A stretch of 64,000 nt of DNA from Planococcus maitriensis (GCF_003289925.1 NZ_QLZQ01000003.1:62001-126000), one strand, 5' to 3'; positions 24,811 through 32,640 are shown, numbered from the stretch's first letter. A program made the numbers and translations. Notes: generated from the letters alone by a model not told the origin.

Positions 24811-25869
24811 ATGAATATTACATTTCGTTGGTATGGACAGGATAATGACAGCGTCCAATTAGAGCAAATCAAGCAGATTCCCGGAACAAAGGGAATCGTT
24901 TGGGCTTTGCATCAAAAGCCGGTCGGTGAAGTTTGGCAAAAAGAAGAAATTCAGCAGGAAGTGGATTATATCAAGTCGCACGGATTTCACGCGGATGTTG
25001 TGGAAAGCGTCAATGTCCATGAATCGATCAAGCTCGGAAATGTAGATCGCGAGCAGTATATCGAAAACTACAAAGAAACGATCCGAAATTTAGGGGAAGC
25101 TGGAGTCAAGGTGATTTGCTATAACTTTATGCCGGTCTTTGATTGGACCAGAACAGCACTTTACGAGCCTTTGCCTGATGGATCGACAGCCTTATTTTTC
25201 GAAAAGGAGAAAATCGAATCACTGGATCCGGCAGAGTTGATTGAAACGGTGGCCTCAGCTTCTGATTTAACGCTTCCTGGATGGGAACCCGAAAAAATGT
25301 CGCGCATTAAGGAACTTTTCGAAGAATATGAAGGAATGACGGAAGAAACGCTTTGGGAAAACTTAAGCTACTTCCTTCAGGCGATTTTGCCAGTGGCAGA
25401 AGCAAGTGGCATCAAAATGGCTATCCATCCGGATGATCCGCCATGGTCGATTTTCGGTTTGCCGCGTATCATGACGAGTGGGGAAAGCTGGGAAAAACTG
25501 TTGTCGATTTCTGATTCTCCGTCCAACGGCATTACGTTTTGTACAGGATCCATGGGGGCGAATCCAGAAAATGATATGGTGGAACTGGCCGCGAAGTATG
25601 CTAAGCATTCGCCATTCGCCCATTTACGCAATGTAAAGATTTTCGAAAACGGCGACTTCATTGAAACGTCCCATTATACGCAGGATGGTTCCATTGATTT
25701 ATCTGGAGTTGTCCGGGAATTTGCTTCTCAAGACTACGAGGGATATGCGCGGCCAGATCATGGCCGCCATATTTGGAACGAACAATGCCGGCCTGGATAT
25801 GGTTTGTATGACCGTGCGCTTGGAATTATGTATCTGCTTGGGCTATGGGATGCCTATCAAGAAAAATAG
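24811..25869 (+). CDS. uxuA: Mannonate dehydratase
   Basis: This 352-residue enzyme dehydrates D-mannonate to KDG. It shows the UxuA opening NITFRWYGQDNDSVQLEQIKQ, the GIVWALHQKPVGEVW segment, and metal and substrate motifs YNFMPVFDWTRT, MAIHPDDPPW and YARPDHGRHIW. Length agrees with the family. It lies between KDPG aldolase and the mannonate oxidoreductase. AAAGGAGG lies just before the ATG. No uronate isomerase (uxaC) is present in the window. Confidence 0.93.
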   Translation: MNITFRWYGQDNDSVQLEQIKQIPGTKGIVWALHQKPVGEVWQKEEIQQEVDYIKSHGFHADVVESVNVHESIKLGNVDREQYIENYKETIRNLGEAGVKVICYNFMPVFDWTRTALYEPLPDGSTALFFEKEKIESLDPAELIETVASASDLTLPGWEPEKMSRIKELFEEYEGMTEETLWENLSYFLQAILPVAEASGIKMAIHPDDPPWSIFGLPRIMTSGESWEKLLSISDSPSNGITFCTGSMGANPENDMVELAAKYAKHSPFAHLRNVKIFENGDFIETSHYTQDGSIDLSGVVREFASQDYEGYARPDHGRHIWNEQCRPGYGLYDRALGIMYLLGLWDAYQEK

Positions 25870-25880
25870 GAGGTAGGAGA

Positions 25881-26717
25881 ATGTTTTCTTCACACGAAAA
25901 TCTGGCAGGGCGCACAGCAGTTATTACCGGCGGAAGCGGTGTTCTCTGCTCGGAAATGGCCAGAGCGCTTGCCACTCAAAATGTAAATGTCGCTATTTTG
26001 AATAGAACGGCGGAAAAAGGACAAACGGTAGCTGATGAGATTAAACAAGCTGGCGGGAGCGCTATCGCTGTAGCTGCGGATGTATTGGATCGGCAATCAT
26101 TGGAACGGGCAAAAGAAGAAATTTTAAATGCTTACGGCCACATCGACATCCTCATAAACGGCGCTGGAGGAAACCATCCCGATGCCATCACAGACATTGA
26201 GCTTCACTCTGAAGACGGCCAAGGAAAAACATTTTTTGATTTGGAAGAAGACGGGTTCTCCCGTGTCTTTGCCAGTAATTTCACCGGTTCGTTTTTGGCC
26301 AGCCAAGTGTTCGGCAAAGAACTTCTTAAGCAGGAATCTCCGGTCATTTTAAATATTTCGTCCATGAGTGCATATTCACCGATGACGAAAGTTCCGGCTT
26401 ACAGTGCAGCAAAGTCTGCGATCAATAATTTCACTATGTGGATGGCTGTTCATTTTGCTGAACAAAATTTACGGGTAAATGCGATCGCTCCCGGTTTTTT
26501 CCTGACTGCACAAAATAAAGATTTGCTGACCAACAAAGACGGTTCATTGACTCCGCGTTCCGGTAAAATTATGGCGAGCACGCCGATGAAACGTTTCGGC
26601 AAACCCGAAGATCTAGTGGGTACGATGCTATGGTTATTGGATGAAAATTATTCTGGCTTCGTGACTGGTATTACAGTTCCAGTGGATGGTGGCTTCCTAG
26701 CGTACTCGGGCGTATAA
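25881..26717 (+). CDS. uxuB: SDR-type D-mannonate oxidoreductase
   Basis: This 278-residue short-chain dehydrogenase has the cofactor loop ITGGSGVLCSEMARAL, the NGAGGN motif and the catalytic Ser, Tyr and Lys in NISSMSAYSPMTKVPAYSAAK (given in two parts: Ser in ISSMS, Tyr/Lys in YSAAK). It corresponds to B. subtilis YjmF, which reduces D-fructuronate to D-mannonate, rather than to the long-chain UxuB of E. coli. GGAGGTAGGAG precedes the ATG at 25881. It feeds uxuA directly upstream. Confidence 0.87.
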   Translation: MFSSHENLAGRTAVITGGSGVLCSEMARALATQNVNVAILNRTAEKGQTVADEIKQAGGSAIAVAADVLDRQSLERAKEEILNAYGHIDILINGAGGNHPDAITDIELHSEDGQGKTFFDLEEDGFSRVFASNFTGSFLASQVFGKELLKQESPVILNISSMSAYSPMTKVPAYSAAKSAINNFTMWMAVHFAEQNLRVNAIAPGFFLTAQNKDLLTNKDGSLTPRSGKIMASTPMKRFGKPEDLVGTMLWLLDENYSGFVTGITVPVDGGFLAYSGV

Positions 26718-26744
26718 GGTCGGTCAATCATTGGAGGCGAGTAT

Positions 26745-27368
26745 GTGAAACTTCAATTGGCATTAGACAGGTTAACGAAGGAAGAGTGTTTCCTTATGGT
26801 AGAGGAGACGCTCCCTTATATTGATTGGATTGAGATTGGTACTGGAGTAATCAAAGAGTACGGAATGGACATTGTGCGGGAAATGAAACTTCGTTACCCT
26901 GACATTGTTCTGGTGGCGGACATGAAAACATGCGATGCCGGACAATTTGAAGCCCAACAAGCTTTCGACGCTGGAGCGGACATTATGACCGTCATGGCAT
27001 TCTCACATGACAAGACCATAGAGGCCGCTTTGTCGGTAGCGGCAGAACACAATGGCCAAATCATGATCGATATGCTCCAAGTGGACGGGAGTGGCCGGTT
27101 GGAGGAGTTGGAAAGTTTGGGTGCTACGCTTTTTGCCCTGCACATCGGAAAAGATGGGCAATCGGCTGGAAAGCATACAGACTTCCAGAAAGAACTTCAG
27201 CAGTTCACAAACCCGAAATTGAAGTTTGCGCTGGCGGGCGGTATTACTGCGAGTTCGATTCCGACGCTGAAAGGGAAAGGCTTTGATGTGTTGATTATCG
27301 GCAGCGCCATCACAGCTTCGGACAATCCTAGAAATGCCGCAAAAGAAATTCAAAACTTAATGAAGTGA
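26745..27368 (+). CDS. hxlA: 3-hexulose-6-phosphate synthase / KGPDC-type decarboxylase family
   Basis: This 207-residue (beta/alpha)8 protein belongs to the OMP-decarboxylase suprafamily. The metal and substrate motif reads ADMKTCD (Lys61, Asp64), the second loop IMIDMLQV (Asp109), then ALHIGKD (His133, Lys136) and FALAGGIT (Ala164). Asp109 and Ala164 fit hexulose-phosphate synthase. KGPDC (UlaD/SgbH) has Glu and Thr at these places and Arg where this protein has Lys136. So it is HPS-like but not canonical (most HPS read KIMDAG). It starts with GTG, 7 nt after GGAGG. It is the last gene of the operon. Confidence 0.78.
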   Translation: MKLQLALDRLTKEECFLMVEETLPYIDWIEIGTGVIKEYGMDIVREMKLRYPDIVLVADMKTCDAGQFEAQQAFDAGADIMTVMAFSHDKTIEAALSVAAEHNGQIMIDMLQVDGSGRLEELESLGATLFALHIGKDGQSAGKHTDFQKELQQFTNPKLKFALAGGITASSIPTLKGKGFDVLIIGSAITASDNPRNAAKEIQNLMK

Positions 27369-27404
27369 AAAGAGTTGAATCCAAAAAGGATTCAACTCTT
27401 TTTT
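27368..27404 (+). terminator. Rho-independent terminator of the hexuronate operon
   Basis: AAAAGAGTTGAATCC pairs perfectly with GGATTCAACTCTTTT around A5, followed by more T residues. Confidence 0.93.
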
Positions 27405-27406
27405 AA

Positions 27407-27421
27407 TGATAATAATTATCG
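27407..27421. promoter_or_regulatory. Fur-like box
   Basis: TGATAATAATTATCG matches the 7-1-7 Fur box TGATAATNATTATCA at 13 of the 14 defined positions. It lies about 70 nt upstream of the fetA -35. Fur, PerR and Zur boxes are alike, so the binding protein is not certain. Confidence 0.5.
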
Positions 27422-27456
27422 TTTAAGAAGCCTGTGAAAACGCATTAATTGATATG

Positions 27457-27488
27457 TATTCTCAATTAAAAATAGTTATTCTCAATTA
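27457..27488. promoter_or_regulatory. Two direct repeats TATTCTCAATTA
   Basis: TATTCTCAATTA occurs at 27457-27468 and 27477-27488, 20 bp apart, which is about two helical turns. Each contains the ATTCTCA half-site seen in Fur-type operators. The second copy abuts the fetA -35 box. Confidence 0.45.
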
Positions 27489-27489
27489 C

Positions 27490-27518
27490 TTGGTTCGGCT
27501 GTAAAGTTGTGCTATGAT
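27490..27518 (+). promoter_or_regulatory. Promoter of fetAB
   Basis: TTGGTT (27490-27495) and TATGAT (27513-27518) are 17 nt apart. The start point would be near 27525, at the edge of the PerR-like box. Confidence 0.7.
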
Positions 27519-27525
27519 ATCTACA

Positions 27526-27540
27526 TTAGAATAATTATAA
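27526..27540. promoter_or_regulatory. PerR-like box
   Basis: TTAGAATAATTATAA matches the Per box TTATAATNATTATAA at 13 of the 14 defined positions. It covers the expected transcription start of fetAB, a repressing position. Confidence 0.6.
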
Positions 27541-27572
27541 ATAAGAAACTTGAGAATTTGGGAGGTGTGGGC

Positions 27573-28304
27573 ATGAGCACCCAGTACAAACCTGCGATCC
27601 ACTTTCAGCACGTGGATTATCGCATTGGAGACATAGAAATCTTAAACGATATTACCGGTTCATTTCCACAAGGCCGTATCACCACTCTAGTAGGGCCTTC
27701 TGGCGCCGGGAAGTCGACGCTGCTGAAATTATGCAATGGCCTTATATCGCCGGCGAACGGAGAAATTTTCGTGAAAGATAAAGCGATTGGCGAATACGAT
27801 CCGGTGGAACTGCGCCGCATGGTCGGGATGGCGTTGCAAAGCGCGCCGATGGTCAATGGAACGGTATACGAGAATCTGAATTTGCCTTTGGAGCTGCAGG
27901 GGCAGCAATTGGCGAAAGAAGAAGCCCTTGAACTGCTCGAAGATGTCGGCTTGAAAGGAGATCTGCTGGAACGGAAAGTGAAAGAGCTCTCAGGCGGGCA
28001 GCGCCAGAAAGTTTCCATCGCGAGAACGCTTGTCAACAAGCCTGAAATTCTCTTGATGGACGAAATCACTTCTTCACTCGACCGCGCTTCAAAACTTGAA
28101 GTGGAGGAATTGATCAGCAAGATCAACCGGAAATACAAGACGACGATTATCTGGATCACTCATAATCTCCAACAGGCGCTCGAAATCGGTGATTACACAT
28201 GGGTCATGATGGACGGCCAAGTAGTGGAGACCGGCGAGAGTTCGCTGCTGGAAGACCCGCAAAATGATCGCGTCGAAGAATTTGTGAAAGGGGTAGTGTC
28301 ATGA
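27573..28304 (+). CDS. fetA: Iron-export ABC transporter ATPase, FetA-like
   Basis: This 243-residue ABC ATPase has Walker A GPSGAGKST (residues 41-49), Q-loop ALQSAP, signature LSGGQRQ, Walker B ILLMDE and the switch His in WITHNLQ. It is paired with a FetB/UPF0014 permease whose ATG overlaps its stop. In E. coli, FetAB (YbbL/YbbM) exports iron and protects from peroxide. GGAGG lies 7 nt before the ATG at 27573; an upstream frame start at 27507 lies within the promoter region. PerR/Fur-like boxes upstream support a link to iron and peroxide. Confidence 0.85.
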   Translation: MSTQYKPAIHFQHVDYRIGDIEILNDITGSFPQGRITTLVGPSGAGKSTLLKLCNGLISPANGEIFVKDKAIGEYDPVELRRMVGMALQSAPMVNGTVYENLNLPLELQGQQLAKEEALELLEDVGLKGDLLERKVKELSGGQRQKVSIARTLVNKPEILLMDEITSSLDRASKLEVEELISKINRKYKTTIIWITHNLQQALEIGDYTWVMMDGQVVETGESSLLEDPQNDRVEEFVKGVVS

Positions 28305-29050
28305 GTTATTGGGCTTTATCGCTGACGCTCATTTTCGTCCTCATTCCCCTTTTACTATCGAAAACATTGAACTTAGGGCTGGGCCGCGATATGACGGTCG
28401 CAACAATCCGCTCGATCATCCAACTGCTCGCTGTTGGGTATGTCTTGAAATTCGTCTTCGACTCCGAAAGTTTGCTCTACATCTTCTTGATGGTTGCGCT
28501 GATGATCGTTGCGGCAACCCATAACGCGCAGAAAAAAGGCGCAGCCATCCAAGGGATTACTTGGAAAATTGCCGTCACCTTAATCTTTGTGGAAGTGTTG
28601 ACACAAGGGATTCTGATCGGCTTCAACATCACGCCGGCTACAGCACAATATATCATCCCGATCAGCGGCATGGTCATCGGCAACTCGATGGTGCTGTCGA
28701 TTCTGTTCCTGAACCGCTTCACGGCGGAAGTGGAAGACCATCAGGACCAGACGGAATTGATCCTGTCGCTCGGCGGGACCCCGAAACAAGCGATTCACCG
28801 GCAATTGATCAATTCGATCAAGGCGAGCATGATCCCGACGATCGAAAGCCAGAAGACGGTCGGGCTGGTCCAATTGCCGGGCATGATGAGCGGGCAGATC
28901 ATCGCAGGGGCAGACCCGATACAAGCGGTGCAATTCCAGTTGCTCATCATGTTCCTGTTATTGACGACGGCTGCTGTGACTAGTGTGTTCCTCGGATACT
29001 TATCCTATCCAACTCTGTTCAATAAGCGTATGCAATTATTAAAAGGCTGA
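28301..29050 (+). CDS. fetB: Iron-export ABC transporter permease, FetB-like
   Basis: This 249-residue membrane protein of the UPF0014/FetB family has about seven hydrophobic segments. Family marks are TVATIRSIIQLLAVGYVL, PISGMVIGNSM and the conserved cytoplasmic loop TIESQKTVGLVQLPGMM with GQIIAGADP. It forms the membrane part of the exporter with FetA, overlapping it by four bases (ATGA). A terminator follows at 29041. Confidence 0.87.
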   Translation: MSYWALSLTLIFVLIPLLLSKTLNLGLGRDMTVATIRSIIQLLAVGYVLKFVFDSESLLYIFLMVALMIVAATHNAQKKGAAIQGITWKIAVTLIFVEVLTQGILIGFNITPATAQYIIPISGMVIGNSMVLSILFLNRFTAEVEDHQDQTELILSLGGTPKQAIHRQLINSIKASMIPTIESQKTVGLVQLPGMMSGQIIAGADPIQAVQFQLLIMFLLLTTAAVTSVFLGYLSYPTLFNKRMQLLKG

Positions 29051-29068
29051 CATAACGTCAGCCTTTTT
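29041..29068. terminator. Bidirectional terminator
   Basis: AAAAGGCTGAC pairs with GTCAGCCTTTT around ATAAC. It overlaps the end of fetB and also serves the converging gene ending at 29082. Confidence 0.88.
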
Positions 29069-29081
29069 GTTATGTGTAGAT

Positions 29082-30152
29082 TCAGTTGGCTGTTCCTGGA
29101 TAAAAGCTGTCGATTTCAAAACGGCCGGAACCCGGAAGGCTTTCGAGCAGCTCGGGGCCGAACAATGCCGCTGGTGTCCAGCTGCCGCCTGGGTAGTCGC
29201 CTGACAGTAAGCGCTGCGTCACTTCGAGTGCTCCGTAGACTGTCAGGTCATAAACGTTCGCGGTATCAATCCGGCACGTTTTGATAACTCCGTCCTTATT
29301 TTTGGCTTGTCCCCAAATGTGCGCTGCGCTTCCGGCGCGTTCTTCCTGATCCGGCCCTTGTATGCTGCGCTCAATCCATTTCAGCAAAGGCTGCTTCACT
29401 TTTTCAGAAGACAGCAGCGGACTCGCCACATTCATGAGCCGTGCCATTTTGGCAGCGGGTTTTGGCGTCGGAATCCAAGCGGTGATATTGGGGATGCCGG
29501 TAGTGTAGTACGCAGTAGCGACGTCACCCCAAGGGATCGCCATGGCAGATTTCCGTCCGCGCCCGAAATCGATCACCCGCTGGTGCTTGCCAATCGCGAC
29601 AGCGGTCAACTGGCCGTCTTCACGGATGATATTGCCTCCGCCGAGCCCTTCGACCATCGTTTTCATGGTGCCGGGGGAAATGCCGGAATCCGAATCGAAC
29701 CCAAGCGCGAGCTCGATGGCATCCGGCAAAGCTTGCTGCAGCTTCAGCGCAGTGCAGTCAGTCGGAATGACGTCAAAGCCCACGCCAGAACAGAAAATGA
29801 TATTTTTCCGTTGCGCTTCCTCGTGCAAGGAATGGGTATGCTCAAAAACGCTAATCTCTCCGGTAATGTCGAGATAATGGGCGTCGGCTTCCAAACAGGC
29901 GTGGATCATCGGTTCACTAGTTTTCTCAAACGGACCGGCACAATGCAGCACGAGATCGATGCCATTCAAATGTTCGGCTGTGCGATCATTCAATTCGAAA
30001 ATGCGGAATTCTAAATCGAGCTCTTCAGCAAGCGTCTGCACTTTTTCTTTGCTGCGCCCGGCCAAGACCGGCCGCAATCCACGTTTCACTGCTTCCTGTG
30101 CGATTAATGTTCCTGTATAGCCTGTCGCTCCGTATAATAGCCATGTAGTCAT
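29082..30152 (-). CDS. Saccharopine-dehydrogenase-like NAD(P)-binding protein
   Basis: This 356-residue protein has an N-terminal Rossmann motif (WLLYGATGYTGTLIAQEA) and the segment VLHCAGPFEKTSEPMIHACLEADAHYLDITGE. These mark the saccharopine dehydrogenase / trans-acting enoyl reductase superfamily. A C-terminal domain with GTMKTMVEGLGGG follows. Members reduce varied substrates with NADPH; true lysine metabolism is unlikely for this type. It is monocistronic, divergent from the intracellular protease gene, and shares with it a region holding a LexA-type box. Confidence 0.8.
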   Translation of the reverse strand: MTTWLLYGATGYTGTLIAQEAVKRGLRPVLAGRSKEKVQTLAEELDLEFRIFELNDRTAEHLNGIDLVLHCAGPFEKTSEPMIHACLEADAHYLDITGEISVFEHTHSLHEEAQRKNIIFCSGVGFDVIPTDCTALKLQQALPDAIELALGFDSDSGISPGTMKTMVEGLGGGNIIREDGQLTAVAIGKHQRVIDFGRGRKSAMAIPWGDVATAYYTTGIPNITAWIPTPKPAAKMARLMNVASPLLSSEKVKQPLLKWIERSIQGPDQEERAGSAAHIWGQAKNKDGVIKTCRIDTANVYDLTVYGALEVTQRLLSGDYPGGSWTPAALFGPELLESLPGSGRFEIDSFYPGTAN

Positions 30153-30260
30153 CGTTTTTTGGTCTCCTCGTAGTTTGGCGTCTTTCTTGTGTTCTTCAGT
30201 AAGCAGGAAATTCCTGTCTCTTGCTTGAAACTAATAAGAACAACTTTCCAATTATAAAAG

Positions 30261-30274
30261 CGAACAAACGTTTG
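30261..30274. promoter_or_regulatory. LexA (SOS) box
   Basis: CGAACAAACGTTTG agrees with the Bacillus LexA box CGAAC-RNRY-GTTYG at every defined position. It overlaps the -35 of the protease promoter and lies about 110 nt upstream of the divergent gene. Confidence 0.6.
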
Positions 30275-30301
30275 ATTTTGTCTGTAGCTGTCAGGTAGAA
30301 T
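30272..30301 (+). promoter_or_regulatory. Promoter of the intracellular protease gene
   Basis: TTGATT (30272-30277) and TAGAAT (30296-30301) are 18 nt apart. The -35 overlaps the last bases of the LexA-type box. Confidence 0.55.
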
Positions 30302-30331
30302 GAAAGAAACGAGCTGAAGGAGGAATTCTCG

Positions 30332-31321
30332 ATGAAAAATATTCATTTGATTCCATACCGCGTTGAACAAGTAACGGCTGCACCACCGCGTATCCCGGAA
30401 GGCGTGCGGATAATCCAGGCCCCTGAAGTCTGGGAAAGCGCCGAACATGGCAAAGGCAATGTAGTGGCCGTACTGGATACAGGCTGTCAGACCGATCACC
30501 CCGATCTGGAGGCGCGAATCGCAGGCGGCCGCAACTTTACGCATGATGACGGAGGGGACCCGGAGCGGTTCGAGGATTATAACGGGCATGGCACACATGT
30601 GGCCGGGACGATCGCCGCTTCCCTGAGAGATGAGGAAGGGGTGGTCGGCGTAGCGCCGCTCGCCGATTTGCTTGTTGTCAAAGTGCTCGACAAACAAGGC
30701 AGCGGCAGCTATGAAGGCATCATCGCGGGCATCCATTACGCCATCGATTGGCGCGGTCCGGAAGGGCAAAAGACGACGGTCATTTCGATGTCACTCGGCG
30801 GCCCTGAAGATCATCCCGAATTGTATGAAGCTGTGAAACGGGCGGTTGATGCCGGGATCCCGGTCATCTGTGCCGCTGGCAATGAAGGGGACGATGCTCA
30901 CGATACCGATGAATTCGCCTACCCTGGCGCTTACGGCGAAGTCATTCAAGTCGGCGCTGTCGATTTCGACCGGCGCATCGCCCCGTTCAGCAATACCAAT
31001 AACGAAATCGATTTGGTAGCGCCGGGCATCAATATCTATTCGACCTACTTGGAAGGGAAATACGCCAGTTTATCCGGCACTTCGATGGCGACTCCGCATG
31101 TGTCGGGGGCCTTGGCATTGATCCGAAACATTTCCGAGCGTGATTTCGACCGGAAACTGACAGAGGCCGAATTGTATGCACAGCTCGTCCGGCGCACGGT
31201 TCCGCTTGGCTATCCAAAGACAGCGGAAGGCAACGGCTTGCTGGCGCTCGACATCCTCAATAAATTCGAGCAATTGTTCAAGATTCTCAGCAATTCCTAT
31301 GGAAATGGCTTGGACCGGTAA
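30332..31321 (+). CDS. Intracellular subtilisin-type serine protease
   Basis: This 329-residue S8 protease has no signal peptide. Its N-terminus carries the LIPY motif (residues 6-9), the short inhibitory extension typical of intracellular subtilisins (ISP). The triad is Asp49 in VLDTG, His86 in NGHGTHVAG and Ser in LSGTSMATPH near residue 246; the oxyanion Asn is in CAAGNEGD. It should degrade cytoplasmic proteins once its N-terminal extension is removed. A LexA-type box covers its promoter, which suggests induction by DNA damage. Confidence 0.92.
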   Translation: MKNIHLIPYRVEQVTAAPPRIPEGVRIIQAPEVWESAEHGKGNVVAVLDTGCQTDHPDLEARIAGGRNFTHDDGGDPERFEDYNGHGTHVAGTIAASLRDEEGVVGVAPLADLLVVKVLDKQGSGSYEGIIAGIHYAIDWRGPEGQKTTVISMSLGGPEDHPELYEAVKRAVDAGIPVICAAGNEGDDAHDTDEFAYPGAYGEVIQVGAVDFDRRIAPFSNTNNEIDLVAPGINIYSTYLEGKYASLSGTSMATPHVSGALALIRNISERDFDRKLTEAELYAQLVRRTVPLGYPKTAEGNGLLALDILNKFEQLFKILSNSYGNGLDR

Positions 31322-31337
31322 CGGAAAAAACCATTCA

Positions 31338-31369
31338 AAAACCCCTGGACGCAGAGTCCAGGGGTTTTC
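31338..31369. terminator. Bidirectional terminator
   Basis: AAAACCCCTGGAC pairs with GTCCAGGGGTTTT around GCAGA. It separates the protease gene from the converging small gene. Confidence 0.92.
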
Positions 31370-31375
31370 TTGCAG

Positions 31376-31582
31376 TTAATCCGTCACTAATTTATCCGTT
31401 TTCCGCTGTTCTTCAATCCACCAATCAATGTGATTGCCGTCGAACAGGATCATATCACCGTAAGGCCGGGCATGCGGAATCGTTCGTTCTGACAGGAGCC
31501 GCTTAATCTGCTCCTCTGTCATAGGGCAACTTCTCTGCTCGAGATAGTCGAGCAATTTCGGTATTCCCTGGATTTTCCCCAT
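31376..31582 (-). CDS. Excisionase/MerR-like small DNA-binding protein
   Basis: This 68-residue protein contains a segment with the shape of an excisionase-type winged helix: MTEEQIKRLLSER, then TIPHARPYGDMILFDGNHIDWWIEEQ. In that fold the first part is the helix-turn-helix and the rest the wing ending in a Trp-rich helix. GGGAGGTGATTAA precedes the ATG. No integrase or recombinase lies nearby, so it is more likely a free-standing small regulator than a phage excisionase. The function is not established. Confidence 0.6.
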   Translation of the reverse strand: MGKIQGIPKLLDYLEQRSCPMTEEQIKRLLSERTIPHARPYGDMILFDGNHIDWWIEEQRKTDKLVTD

Positions 31583-31833
31583 TTAATCACCTCCCACAAA
31601 ATCCTCCTTGCAGAAGCAAAGAAAATTCAGTACGAGTTATTAAATGGTTTGCTGCAGTTTCTATTCCCCCATTCGCCGGTGTTCAATCCTGAAAAACTGA
31701 AATCTTTAAAAGCGCTGAAGCGGAATGGCGCAAACTCCTCCCGCTCGCTGCGCGAATATGTTAGAATTTCCCCATATGTTAAAAACTATGTAAGGCAGTA
31801 AAAGTGCTTTTAAGAAGAGAAGGTGCAGAATAG

Positions 31834-32637
31834 ATGAAAGTCGGAATAGATGCGGGCGGGACGCTGATCAAAGTGGCCTACACCGACGGAGGCCCGATTC
31901 ATTTTGCGAAGTATCCGATTGCTGAAATCGGTTTGGTAGCGGAATGGATCAACGGGCTGACGGCTAGTGAAGTATGCGTGACAGGCGGCAAATCAGGTGT
32001 TCTTGCATCTTTGCTGGAGAAATCCGTACAGGAAATGGTGGAATTCGAAGCGACCCATTTGGGCGTCCAAGTACTGCTTGAACGCATGGGGCTTCACGAG
32101 GAAGCTTATTTGGTCACAAATGTCGGAACCGGCACGTCGATCCATTGCGTGCAGGATAACACACAGGAGCGCCTCGGCGGGACGGGAATTGGCGGCGGGA
32201 CGCTCATCGGCCTCAGCCATTTGCTGACGGGCATCACCAGCTTCGATGAAATCGTCGAACAGGCCAAGCGCGGATCGCGTGAACGCATCGATTTAAAAGT
32301 GAAGCATATTTATGAAGGCAAAGAACCGCCGATTTCAGGTGAGTTGACTGCCAGTAATTTTGGGCAGGATCTATTTTCCATTTCCCATGAGTTGTCGAAA
32401 GAAGAATTGCTTGCCACGGTCATCGGTTTGGTAGGCGAAACGGTCAGTACGGTCAGTGTACAAGCGGCTCGCCAATGCCGCAGCTCGACAATCGTCTATA
32501 TCGGCTCGTCGTTCATCGATAACGCCCTTTTGAAAGAGGTTGTTACGAGCTATACCATTCTGCGCGGTTCGAAGCCATTGTTCCCGGACAACGGCGAATA
32601 TTCCGGTGCAGTCGGCGCCTTATCTGTTTTGGGTTAA
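31834..32637 (+). CDS. coaW: Type II pantothenate kinase
   Basis: This 267-residue ASKHA-fold kinase phosphorylates pantothenate, the first step of coenzyme A synthesis. It opens with the phosphate-1 motif VGIDAGGTLIKVAY and has GTGTSIHCV, GGTGIGGGTLIGL and the C-terminal FPDNGEYSGAVGAL. This is the CoaW form found in staphylococci and Planococcaceae, which is insensitive to CoA feedback in Staphylococcus. AGAAGGTG lies 8 nt before the ATG. It is monocistronic. Confidence 0.9.
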   Translation: MKVGIDAGGTLIKVAYTDGGPIHFAKYPIAEIGLVAEWINGLTASEVCVTGGKSGVLASLLEKSVQEMVEFEATHLGVQVLLERMGLHEEAYLVTNVGTGTSIHCVQDNTQERLGGTGIGGGTLIGLSHLLTGITSFDEIVEQAKRGSRERIDLKVKHIYEGKEPPISGELTASNFGQDLFSISHELSKEELLATVIGLVGETVSTVSVQAARQCRSSTIVYIGSSFIDNALLKEVVTSYTILRGSKPLFPDNGEYSGAVGALSVLG

Positions 32638-32640
32638 GAA

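Noticed and set aside
30149-30769. 206-codon minus-strand open frame opposite the intracellular protease gene
   Set aside because: It lies antisense to a protein with a complete catalytic triad, has no ribosome-binding site and no recognisable fold, and ends across the start of another real gene.
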